From Streptomyces rhizosphaerihabitans (lineage in GTDB: Bacteria; Actinomycetota; Actinomycetes; Streptomycetales; Streptomycetaceae): a DNA stretch of 64,000 bases. The DNA lies in assembly GCF_025399795.1 (NCBI RefSeq), contig NZ_JAODTZ010000025.1:1-64000 (forward strand), written 5' to 3'. The notes under the pieces were generated by a model, which did not search any database, was not told where the DNA came from, and saw nothing but the letters and a program-made list of their open reading frames with translations. Of this stretch, positions 57,227-64,000 are shown piece after piece; the first letter of the stretch is position 1; the number at the start of each line of letters is the position of its first letter. The position numbers were made by a program, and so were the translations under genes.

Positions 57227-58710
57227 GTGGCGGAAGGGGTGGCGCGGTATGGCGTTTTCCCATGGTCTGTTGACGACTGCCGTGACGGTGCGTGAAGGGA
57301 CTCCAGGGAGCGGGCGTGGAGCGGAGTCGTGTGCCAACGGGCTGTGAAGGTGCGGCCGGGGAGGGAGCAGGTCACGGTCAGCCGGTGCGGGGTCTCCAGG
57401 AACAGCACGTCGACGCGCAGGGTGTCCTGTTCGGTCCAGCCCCCGCTCACCGCCGTGGGTGTCGGGCCGGGATCGACGGTCCAGCCGGTTCCGCCGAGCC
57501 GCAGCTCGAGCCGTCGGTCGCCCTCGACCAGGGAGACGCGCGGGCCTTTGTCGCCCGAGGTGACGACCACGCCCGTCAGCGTCGGCTGCTCCGCGCAGAC
57601 GCCCTGAGCGGGAACGAACTCCGCGTCCGACCAGGCATCCACGGGCTCCGGGGGCTCGGACACGGCCTCGACCGGCGGCAGTGCGAGCCGGGCGAGCCGT
57701 CGGCGCAGCACCTCGTCGCCCCCGTCCGGCAGCGGTGCCGTACCGAACGCGGGCAGCAGATGCGTCCACATCAGGTCCAGCAGTTCCTGCATCCGGTCGG
57801 TCGCCGCGGTCGTCGCGATCACCGCGTCGTGTTCGGGCAGCACCACGCAGAACTGCCCGAACGCCCCGTCGCCGCGGTATCCGTGCCGCCCCCGCCAGAA
57901 CTGGAACCCGTAGCCCTGCTGCCAGTCCGACCGGGCTCCCTCGGGGGTGCCGTCCGCGTTCGCGACGTGCGCGCGGGTCGCCTCCGCGATCCAGGAGGCC
58001 GGCAGCAGCCGCCGCCCCTCCCAGACGCCTTCGCGCAGATGGAGCTGGCCGAGCCGGGCGATGGCGTCGGTCGCTGCGTGCAGCCCGCTGAAGCCGATCT
58101 CCCGGCCGGTCCGGTTCTGTGTCCAGGCGGTCTCCCCTATGCCCAGGGGGTCGAACAGCCGGGGCCGCAGATACTCGGTCAGCGACAGACCGGTCACCCG
58201 CTGGACGATCGTGGCGAGCGTGTAGGTGGCGGACTGGTTGTACGCGAACACGGTCCCGGGGTCACGGTCCGGCGGGATCAGCAGAAAGCCGCGTACGGTC
58301 TCCTTCCGGTCGAGCCGGAGCGCGTCGGGGTAGGTCTCGGTGAGATGACCGCTGGCCATGGCCGCGACATGCCGGACGAGCATCGCGCGGCTGCGCGGAT
58401 CGGTGATGTCGGCCTCGAACTCGGGGAAGTACGAGATCACTGGGTGGTCCAGGTCCAACAGGCCCTCGGCCACGGCGAATCCGGCTGCCGTGGAGGTGAA
58501 GCTCTTGCTGAGCGAGTAGAGCAGTTGCAGGCGCTCGGGCGTGTACGGCGCCCACCAGCCGGAGGCCACGACGTGTCCGTGGCGCAGGATCATCAGACTG
58601 TGCGGTTCGATGTCCGGGTCGGCCTCGACGGCGTCGAGGAACGCGGTGATGCCCGAGGAGTCGACTCCCTGCTCGGCGGGCGGGCTGACGGGCAGCGGTC
58701 GGGCACTCAT
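57223..58710 (-). CDS. Serine hydrolase (class C beta-lactamase/DD-peptidase fold)
   Basis: 495 aa from ATG 58710, preceded by GGAGG; the frame stays open far upstream but in low-complexity sequence. Active-site motifs: SLSK in QLLYSLSKSFTSTAAGFAVA (nucleophilic Ser and Lys), the YxN motif in VFAYNQSATYTLATIVQRV, and a GDGAFGQ segment in place of HxG/KTG. LLDLDHPVISYFPEFEADIT and RPRLFDPLGIGETAW are family hallmarks. No signal peptide is seen, so it is probably cytoplasmic. A C-terminal region of about 130 residues (LTGVVVTSGDKGPRVSLVEG) is beta-rich. Likely an esterase or peptidase; substrate unknown. Confidence 0.88.
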   Translation of the reverse strand: MSARPLPVSPPAEQGVDSSGITAFLDAVEADPDIEPHSLMILRHGHVVASGWWAPYTPERLQLLYSLSKSFTSTAAGFAVAEGLLDLDHPVISYFPEFEADITDPRSRAMLVRHVAAMASGHLTETYPDALRLDRKETVRGFLLIPPDRDPGTVFAYNQSATYTLATIVQRVTGLSLTEYLRPRLFDPLGIGETAWTQNRTGREIGFSGLHAATDAIARLGQLHLREGVWEGRRLLPASWIAEATRAHVANADGTPEGARSDWQQGYGFQFWRGRHGYRGDGAFGQFCVVLPEHDAVIATTAATDRMQELLDLMWTHLLPAFGTAPLPDGGDEVLRRRLARLALPPVEAVSEPPEPVDAWSDAEFVPAQGVCAEQPTLTGVVVTSGDKGPRVSLVEGDRRLELRLGGTGWTVDPGPTPTAVSGGWTEQDTLRVDVLFLETPHRLTVTCSLPGRTFTARWHTTPLHARSLESLHAPSRQSSTDHGKTPYRATPSAT

Positions 58711-59107
58711 ACGGGCGGCCTCCGGGTGGTTCGGGCGGTGAGCGGCGACTGGGCACGGTGGGCGGAGCGCACTGTGTGCATCTGGCATCTTTCCCGGGCG
58801 GCTCCCTCGTGTCCATGTCCCCGCGCGACCGTGCGCCCGCGTCCCCGTTCCCGTTCCCGTTTCCGTTCCGGCGTCAACTGCCTTGCCCAGAGGGCGAGTT
58901 ACTGGTCCCGGCAGACTGCGGGCCGCTACCTCGACAAGGGGGCCGTGCGGTGAATCGACGGGGAACACGGGCCTGAACTCTTCGTACGGGTGCGCGACGG
59001 CGGCGCGGCCGAGCAAAAACAGGTATCTCCATCCGTCTTCCGTTGAACACTCTTCGTCACCTCCCGCGTACTTCTGGGAAAGGTGAGTACCGGGTACGCA
59101 ACGAGGG
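58711..59107. other. Divergent promoter region, about 400 bp
   Basis: No gene is supported between the serine hydrolase and the kinase-like gene. A hexanucleotide run (CGTTCC repeated about four to five times) occupies about 58845-58870. AT-richer sequence at 58975-59085 (including AAAAACAGGTATCTCC) is the probable promoter area of the rightward gene. Confidence 0.45.
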
Positions 59108-60751
59108 ATGACGATGGTCAAGGCGCAAGACTCCGCGGGCGAGTTGATCGCCGGGCGATACCGGCTGCTCGACGTCGCCCTGCGCGAAGAGGGCCGGGAG
59201 ATCTGGCACGGCGAGGACACGGCCTTCGGACGGCCCGTCGTCCTGACCCGGTCAAACGTCGCCGAGCACCGGGGCGAGGAGGCTCGCGAGCCCGCGGCCG
59301 ACCGGATCCTGCGCGCGGCCGAGATCCTCGGTCCGGCCTGTCCCGGCCTGGTGGCCGCGGTCCTCGACGTGGTCGAGGAGCCCGGCTTCGTGTGGACCGT
59401 GACGGAGCGGCCCCCCGGCGTCCCGCTGACCGAACTCCTCCTGCGCGGTCCCGTCGCACCTGTGCGGGCGACCCACATCGGGCTCGGCGTCCTCGATGTC
59501 CTCACCGCCGCCCATGGCGAGGGAATCCTCCACGGCGAACTCGGCCCGAGCCAGGTGTGGGCCGACGAGCAGGGCACGGTCACGGTGACCGGGTTCGGAC
59601 TGACGGCGGCCACCGGCGCTACGCGCGTCACCGCCCCCTCGTACGCCTCCCCCGAACAGGCCCGCGGTGAGGGCGGAGCACCCGCGGCGGACCTCTGGGC
59701 GCTGGGCGCGATCATGTACGCGCTGGTGGAGGGCCGGCCGGCCGTGCGGGACCGGGGGCAGACGGAGGCCACACTGCGGGCGGTGGACCGGCTGCCGGTC
59801 AGGGCACCGCGGAGCGCGGGCCCGCTCGCGCCCGCCATTTTGGGCCTGCTGCGCTGGGACCCCGTGGAGAGGGTGCCCGAAGCCGTCGTGCGCGAGGCGC
59901 TGACGCGCATCCTCCGGCAGGATCTCGAAGAGTCCACGCCACCGGAACCGCTGCCCGATCTCCTCGATCCCGCCGGGGACCTCCGCGACGGGGGCCCGGC
60001 CGAGGAGCGCCCGGGACGGACCCGGGGAGGCCTGCCCGTCGGCCGGCCGGCTCTGCTGGGCGGGGCACTCGCCGTCACGGTCGTCGCCGTCGCGGTGTTC
60101 GCCTCGATGGGCGGGCTGCCGGGCGGGGACAACGCGTCCGCGTCCGGCTCCACACCGTCACAGGCGGCCTCCAGCACACCGTCGGCGGCCCCCACCGCTG
60201 CCGGCTCACCGCCGGGCCGGACGCCGACGGCGTCCGCCAAGCCGTCGTCCTCCCCCTCCCCCTCCCCCACAGCGGGCGCGACGCTGCCGGCAGGTTTCTC
60301 GACCTATCAGGCGGCCCAGGGCTTCTCCGTCGCCCTCCCGCTGGGCTGGAAACCCGTGGAGACCCAGTCCTCCGACGACCTCGCCTACCGGGTGACCTTC
60401 GGCGCGAGCGGTGACCCGCGCACCCTGGCCATCACCTACAGCACCCAGTTGGGTCCGGACCCCGTCGCCGTCTGGAGCGACCTGGAACCGTCCCTGCGTG
60501 CCGTCTCCACCGGCTACGAACGGGTGGGCGACATCCAGCCGGTGACCTATCGCGGCATGAAGGGCGCCGACATGGAGTGGTACTCCGTGTCCCGGGGAGT
60601 GCGGGTGCGCACCTTCGGCCGCGGCTTCCTCATCGGCGGCCACCGGGGCTTCTCGCTGCGCTGGACGACCCCTGCGAACGACTGGGACACCACCGCCAAC
60701 CGACAGGCGCTGGACGTCTTCCTCAACTCCTTCCGGCCGAGCACGAAGTGA
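59108..60751 (+). CDS. Membrane-anchored Ser/Thr pseudokinase with extracytoplasmic domain
   Basis: 547 aa. Residues about 14-270 follow the PASTA-less Ser/Thr kinase outline (LIAGRYRLLDVALREEGREI at the start; APSYASPEQARGEGGAPAAD and LWALGAIMYALVEGRPAV in the C-lobe). Essential residues are gone: no Gly-rich loop, PVVLTRSN instead of the VAVK lysine, ILHGELGPSQV instead of HRDLKPxNV, and VTGFGL instead of DFG. One TM segment (about 320-340) follows an Arg/Pro linker, then a Ser/Pro/Thr-rich stalk. A C-terminal extracellular domain of about 150 residues follows (FSVALPLGWKPVETQSSDDL, EWYSVSRGVRVRTFGRGF). Probably a signalling scaffold. Confidence 0.88.
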   Translation: MTMVKAQDSAGELIAGRYRLLDVALREEGREIWHGEDTAFGRPVVLTRSNVAEHRGEEAREPAADRILRAAEILGPACPGLVAAVLDVVEEPGFVWTVTERPPGVPLTELLLRGPVAPVRATHIGLGVLDVLTAAHGEGILHGELGPSQVWADEQGTVTVTGFGLTAATGATRVTAPSYASPEQARGEGGAPAADLWALGAIMYALVEGRPAVRDRGQTEATLRAVDRLPVRAPRSAGPLAPAILGLLRWDPVERVPEAVVREALTRILRQDLEESTPPEPLPDLLDPAGDLRDGGPAEERPGRTRGGLPVGRPALLGGALAVTVVAVAVFASMGGLPGGDNASASGSTPSQAASSTPSAAPTAAGSPPGRTPTASAKPSSSPSPSPTAGATLPAGFSTYQAAQGFSVALPLGWKPVETQSSDDLAYRVTFGASGDPRTLAITYSTQLGPDPVAVWSDLEPSLRAVSTGYERVGDIQPVTYRGMKGADMEWYSVSRGVRVRTFGRGFLIGGHRGFSLRWTTPANDWDTTANRQALDVFLNSFRPSTK

Positions 60752-60774
60752 TCGACCGTCACCGAGCACTCATG

Positions 60775-61728
60775 TCAATGTTCTTCCGGGATACGGAGAC
60801 CGGGCCTTCGCTGCGCCAGCCACACGGCGACCTCGTCGGCGATGGGCTGCCCGGTCTCCAGCTCGACGAAGCCGAACTGGCCTCCCTGGTTGCACTCCAG
60901 GAACCACCAGATGCCCTCCGCGTCCTCGGCGAAGTCGAAGGCCGCGTAGGCGAGTCCGGTGAAGGCGAGGTAGTCGTGGACCGCGCGGGCGATGCGGTGG
61001 GGCACCGGTGTGGGCTCCCAGCCATTGCCCGTCTCGCCGAACCGGCCGTCGACCTGGCCGGGCTCGGCGGCCTTGCGGGCGGCGAACAGCCGGGTACCGA
61101 TGCCGGTGAGCCGGATGTCGGCGCGTTTGGGAATGTACCGCTGGAGCAACGCGGGGCCGGCCGCCACGCCGGAGAAGTCCGTGTCGGGTCCGACCAGCGT
61201 GGTGGGCAGGGCTGCCGGAGGTTCGCCGGGCGGCGGCCCCGAGGCCGATTTCACCACCACGTCCCCGTACTCCTGGACGAACTGCTGGGCCACCCGGGGA
61301 GCGGTCGTGATCACGGTGGGCGGCACCGCGAATCCGCTGCTGTGGGCCACCCGTAGCTGCCAGGGCTTGTGCCGGGCCTGCTCGGCCCGGCGCGGGTGGT
61401 TCATCCAGCGGGTCGAGGCCGAGTAGAGCATGCCGAACAGGGCCTGCCTGGTCTCGGCGGTGAGCCATGCGGAGGGTTCGGCGGCATGGGCCGCCGGCTC
61501 GCCCGGCCTGCGCACCCACACGGAGCGCAGGCCTCCCATGCTGAGCACATGGCCGTTGACCGACAGATAGCCGTCGAAGTCACCGTGGGCGTAGTCGGCG
61601 GACAGCACCGCCTTGCCGGGCAGGTCGGCGGGATCGAGGCGCACCATGGGCACGCCCCGCTCATGCAGTTTGGCCACCACCATGTCGGCGGTGACGTCCT
61701 GTTCGGCCGTGAGTATGAGAACCGTCAT
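60775..61728 (-). CDS. tgmB: ATP-grasp ligase of a graspetide (omega-ester peptide) pathway
   Basis: 317 aa from ATG 61728. The N-terminal pre-ATP-grasp domain reads MTVLILTAEQDVTADMVVAK and VPMVRLDPADLPGK. The ATP-grasp core has VVVKSASGPPPGE (lysine), ALLQRYIPKRADIRLTGIG, and the metal-binding end GLAYAAFDFAEDAEGIWWFL, ECNQGGQFGFVELETGQPI (Glu, Asn). This fits TgmB-type enzymes that form ester or amide cross-links between Ser/Thr/Lys and Asp/Glu side chains of a precursor peptide. It directly follows the precursor gene (14 bp gap). Cytoplasmic. No protease or transporter gene is adjacent. Confidence 0.9.
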   Translation of the reverse strand: MTVLILTAEQDVTADMVVAKLHERGVPMVRLDPADLPGKAVLSADYAHGDFDGYLSVNGHVLSMGGLRSVWVRRPGEPAAHAAEPSAWLTAETRQALFGMLYSASTRWMNHPRRAEQARHKPWQLRVAHSSGFAVPPTVITTAPRVAQQFVQEYGDVVVKSASGPPPGEPPAALPTTLVGPDTDFSGVAAGPALLQRYIPKRADIRLTGIGTRLFAARKAAEPGQVDGRFGETGNGWEPTPVPHRIARAVHDYLAFTGLAYAAFDFAEDAEGIWWFLECNQGGQFGFVELETGQPIADEVAVWLAQRRPGLRIPEEH

Positions 61729-61742
61729 GCGCGCGGCATCCG

Positions 61743-61934
61743 TCAGTCGTCGAAGTGCGTCTGGGAACCGGCCGTCGATGTCGTGGTGCCGGTCGCCATC
61801 AGCAACGCGCGATCGCTGACGGCCGGGCGGCCGTCGGGCAGCACGTTCAGTTGCAGGGACACGTCGAAGTGGTACGGGGGTACTGCGGCCGACTGCCCTG
61901 AGGGCTGGGCGTAGTTGAGAGTGAACGGTCGCAC
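61743..61934 (-). CDS. tgmA: Graspetide precursor peptide (ATP-grasp target RiPP)
   Basis: 63 aa from GTG 61934, where GGGAGGA precedes by about 7 nt. The N-terminal VRPFTLNYAQPSG matches the conserved leader motif of ATP-grasp target RiPPs (PFxLxYA). The leader continues YHFDVSLQLNVLPDGRPAVS. The C-terminal core is Thr/Ser-rich and acid-ended (GTTTSTAGSQTHFDD), giving Thr nucleophiles and two Asp acceptors for ester cross-links by the adjacent TgmB. The product structure and biological role are unknown. The promoter should lie at 61935-62100; this region contains AT-rich sequence (TAAGGAATTCATCAC at 61992). Confidence 0.88.
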   Translation of the reverse strand: MRPFTLNYAQPSGQSAAVPPYHFDVSLQLNVLPDGRPAVSDRALLMATGTTTSTAGSQTHFDD

Positions 61935-62185
61935 GAAAGATCCTCCCGCGGTCGCGCGATGGTCGATACCCAGCCATACGTGACACGGCCGTAAGGAATT
62001 CATCACTTTCTGCCACATCGGGGTGAAGGTCATCACATCGCGTCGTTTCTGGCTTGCACATTTCGGATTTACTTGGGTGTCCGCTTGGTTCCGGTCCATG
62101 CGTGGCTGCTTGATTTCACGCAAACCTTAGGCCAATGCTTCATCCTCCGTGACATCAACGCCCCGCCATCCCAGGAGAGTTCCCG

Positions 62186-63214
62186 TTGACCGCAGCCATC
62201 GCCTCGTCCGAAGAATCCGCCGCGCGCGCCGGCGCGCCGAACCCCGTCGAGCGCGACGCCCATGACTTCGGCGCCTACGCGCGGGGCGGTGGCTGGACCT
62301 TCGCGCTGAAGGTGGCACGCAGTGTCCGCCCCGGCGGGCAGTCCGCCGCCGAGACGCGGAAGGTGTCCGCGAAGGAGTTCGCGGAACTGGCCGGATGCTC
62401 GCCCGAGCGCGTCATGCGCTACTACAAGGCCTGGGACAGGGCCGCCGACGACGGCCTGGTACCCCACTTCGAGACCCTGCTCCCCGGCTCGGACGCCGAA
62501 CTGCCGGACGCGGAGGTCTGGTCCACGTATTACGCCTCCCGCTCCAGTGCCGCCTCGGAGCGTGGCACCGCCATCGCCGAGGCGGCGGAGGCCGAGGGCA
62601 TCCGTCCCACCAAGGCCCTGGAGGTGGCCGAGAACCCGACCGCGCTGCGGGCCGCGATCCTCGCCGACCCCGCCACGGCGAAGGCGGCACGGGCCGCACT
62701 CCTCGACCGGGTGAAGGAAGACCCGGCGCTCCAGACCGAGTTGGCCCGCGACATCTCCCGGACGGACGAACTGAAGAAGGCGGTCGCCACCGAGAACCGG
62801 GCGGCCGACCGTATCGGCTATGTGCGCCAGATCGCGGAGAAGGGCCAGATCAGGACACCGGCCGGGCAGACCCTGGACGCTCCGGCCGAGCTGCGCTCCG
62901 AGGCCGAGCGGCATCTGTCCCTCCTCGACGAGCTCGACGAGGGCGAGGACGCGGGCGAGTGGGCCACGGAGGCGTACGACACGATGAAGAGCCTCGTCGT
63001 CGAGACGGTGGAGGCCGACCCCGAACTGCGCGTCCAGGAACGCCGGACGAAGTTCTACAGCAGCCTGCAGAAGGCCACGAAGGTGTTCGAGGAGCTGACG
63101 TTCGACGACGCCGACGACATCTACGAGGACGACATGGTGCAGCGCCTGGAGGAGCTCCAGCAGGCGATCGGCACCGCCATCGCGGCGCTGCGCGGGGCCT
63201 CCTGCCGGGAGTGA
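62186..63214 (+). CDS. Conserved hypothetical helical protein
   Basis: 342 aa from a TTG start, chosen because CAGGAGAG precedes it by about 8 nt and no ATG lies nearby in frame. The N-terminal third looks like a helix-turn-helix (VSAKEFAELAGCSPERVMRY, YKAWDRAADDGLVPHFETLL). The middle is a long Ala/Glu-rich helical region (ASERGTAIAEAAEAEGIRPT), and the C-terminus is very acidic (LSLLDELDEGEDAGEWATEA, DDADDIYEDDMVQRLEELQQ). I recall similar Streptomyces proteins annotated only as hypothetical. A nucleoid or transcription-associated role is possible. It is divergent from the graspetide genes and ends in a strong terminator. Confidence 0.82.
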   Translation: MTAAIASSEESAARAGAPNPVERDAHDFGAYARGGGWTFALKVARSVRPGGQSAAETRKVSAKEFAELAGCSPERVMRYYKAWDRAADDGLVPHFETLLPGSDAELPDAEVWSTYYASRSSAASERGTAIAEAAEAEGIRPTKALEVAENPTALRAAILADPATAKAARAALLDRVKEDPALQTELARDISRTDELKKAVATENRAADRIGYVRQIAEKGQIRTPAGQTLDAPAELRSEAERHLSLLDELDEGEDAGEWATEAYDTMKSLVVETVEADPELRVQERRTKFYSSLQKATKVFEELTFDDADDIYEDDMVQRLEELQQAIGTAIAALRGASCRE

Positions 63215-63219
63215 GCGGG

Positions 63220-63263
63220 CCGTTCGGCCGCGCGGGAACGGACGTTCCCGCGCGGCCGAACGG
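63220..63263. terminator. 20-bp perfect bidirectional terminator
   Basis: CCGTTCGGCCGCGCGGGAAC (63220-63239) and its exact complement (63244-63263) form a 20-bp stem with a GGAC loop, filling nearly all the space between two convergent stop codons (63214 and 63264). Confidence 0.92.
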
Positions 63264-64000
63264 TCACTGCGGCAGGTCCTCGGGGGCGGTGGCCCACTGG
63301 GTGTCGGGCTGCTCGCCGAGCTCGAATCTCACCGTGCCGCCCTCGGTCGTGAGACCGGCGCCGGTCCAGGAGCGTTGCGTGGGGCGCCCGTCGACCCGTA
63401 CGGCGTCGATGTAGAGGTGGGTGGCATCCGCGTCGGGCGCGCTGATGAGGATGCTCTTCCCGCCCGGCCGCAGCACCACCGCGCGCGGGAAGACCGGGGT
63501 GCCCAGGAGCATCGTCGCGCTGCCCGGGGTCTGCGGGTACAGGCCGAGCGCGGAGAAGACGTACCAGGCGGACATGGTCCCGAGGTCGTCGTTGCCCGGC
63601 AGGCCCGAGGGGCCGGTGCCGTAGACGGTGTCGAGGATCTGCCGGACGGTCGCCTGGGTCTTCCAGGGCTGTCCGAGCCCGTTGTAGATCCAGGGCGCGT
63701 GGATGCCGGGCTCGTTGGTCGGGTCGTAGCGCAGGGCGTCCCCGCCTCGCACGGACCAGGAGCCGTCGGCCTTGTGGAAGAAGCCGTCCAGCCGTGCCGC
63801 GGCCGTGTCCCGGCCGCCCATGGCGGCGGCCAGCCCCTGGACGTCCTGCGGGACCATCCAGGTGTACGTGGCGCTGGTGCCCTGCGCGAAGCCGAGATCG
63901 CTGCCGGGGCTGAACGGCGTCACCCAGGACCCGTCGAGCTTGCGGGCCTGGATGTAGCCGGCGCCGGCCGTGGCGGCGGGGTTGAAGACATTGCGCCAGT
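63264..64000 (-). CDS. GH92 family alpha-1,2-mannosidase, C-terminal part (runs off window)
   Basis: The frame is open to the end of the window, so only about 245 C-terminal codons are visible. WRNVFNPAATAGAGYIQARK, then FAQGTSATYTWMVPQDVQGL, NEPGIHAPWIYNGLGQPWKT, GLPGNDDLGTMSAWYVFSAL and GLYPQTPGSATMLLGTPVF are characteristic of glycoside hydrolase family 92. GNDDLGTMSAW carries the catalytic-site Asp pair that binds calcium-dependent active-site water. These are usually exported enzymes that trim alpha-mannosides from glycoproteins. The start, signal peptide and N-terminal beta-sandwich lie outside the window. Confidence 0.93.
   Translation of the reverse strand, partial: WRNVFNPAATAGAGYIQARKLDGSWVTPFSPGSDLGFAQGTSATYTWMVPQDVQGLAAAMGGRDTAAARLDGFFHKADGSWSVRGGDALRYDPTNEPGIHAPWIYNGLGQPWKTQATVRQILDTVYGTGPSGLPGNDDLGTMSAWYVFSALGLYPQTPGSATMLLGTPVFPRAVVLRPGGKSILISAPDADATHLYIDAVRVDGRPTQRSWTGAGLTTEGGTVRFELGEQPDTQWATAPEDLPQ

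Noticed and set aside
58711..60270. N-terminal extension of the serine hydrolase frame by about 500 codons.
   Set aside because: Antisense to the kinase-like gene and of low complexity. A good start with GGAGG exists at 58710.
1..64000. tRNA, rRNA or CRISPR arrays.
   Set aside because: No cloverleaf-type T-arm signatures, rRNA segments or regularly spaced repeat-spacer structures were found. The repeats present are short, degenerate and lack unique spacers.

Overview
The window is high-GC actinobacterial chromosome, almost certainly Streptomyces. The evidence is the very GC-rich third codon positions, frequent GTG and TTG starts, a twin-arginine secreted peptidase, a SpoIIE-type PAS/GAF phosphatase with a C-terminal anti-sigma kinase fold, paired TetR regulators and methyltransferases, a GPP34 protein and a TgmA/TgmB graspetide pair. 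I saw no rRNA, tRNA, CRISPR array, phage or complete insertion sequence. The only mobile-type element I see is one 171-bp MITE-like inverted-repeat element.

Layout. 0-5 kb: a secreted M15 carboxypeptidase faces a membrane-anchored helix-turn-helix/peptidoglycan-binding protein; then come a lone hypothetical, a GPP34 protein and a frameshifted DD-peptidase remnant. 5.4-6.2 kb: zinc-independent ribosomal proteins bL36, bL31 and bL33. 6.4-8 kb: a TetR regulator divergent from a methyltransferase across three phased palindromes. 8.4-10.3 kb: two lipoproteins. 10.5-13.4 kb: a two-component system whose operon ends with a small secreted protein and a small lipoprotein. 13.4-15 kb: a second divergent methyltransferase/TetR pair with two palindromic operators. 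15.2-17.6 kb: a SpoIIE-like protein with degenerate metal ligands. 17.7-20.5 kb: an FAD-dependent oxidoreductase, a PRC-barrel protein and a small hypothetical.

20.9-29.5 kb is the most interesting region. Seven co-directional genes encode an Agd3-like (CE18-type) secreted polysaccharide deacetylase, a PelF-type GT4 glycosyltransferase, a polytopic membrane protein, a LegB-like NDP-sugar 4,6-dehydratase, a sugar-1-phosphate nucleotidylyltransferase, an NDP-sugar reductase and a spherulin-4/Sph3-like protein. This combines parts of the bacterial Pel pathway with parts of the fungal galactosaminogalactan pathway. It looks like a locus for making, exporting and modifying an aminosugar exopolysaccharide.

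29.8-46.5 kb: a secreted M1 metalloprotease, an HSL-family esterase, a MoxR/VWA pair, the MITE-like element (which supplies a stop codon), a quinone-type oxidoreductase, a flavin-dependent oxidoreductase, soluble transhydrogenase SthA, a long-chain acyl-CoA ligase, a second two-component system, an L,D-transpeptidase-like lipoprotein and a small membrane protein. 46.7-55.8 kb: small cytoplasmic enzymes, a DUF4032 kinase-like protein, then a tightly overlapping redox-signalling operon (receiver/thioredoxin-reductase fusion, cyclic-nucleotide-domain histidine kinase, UBP zinc finger). 56-64 kb: small hypotheticals, a serine hydrolase, a pseudokinase with an extracytoplasmic domain, the graspetide precursor and its ATP-grasp ligase, an unknown helical protein, and the 3' end of a GH92 alpha-mannosidase that runs off the window.
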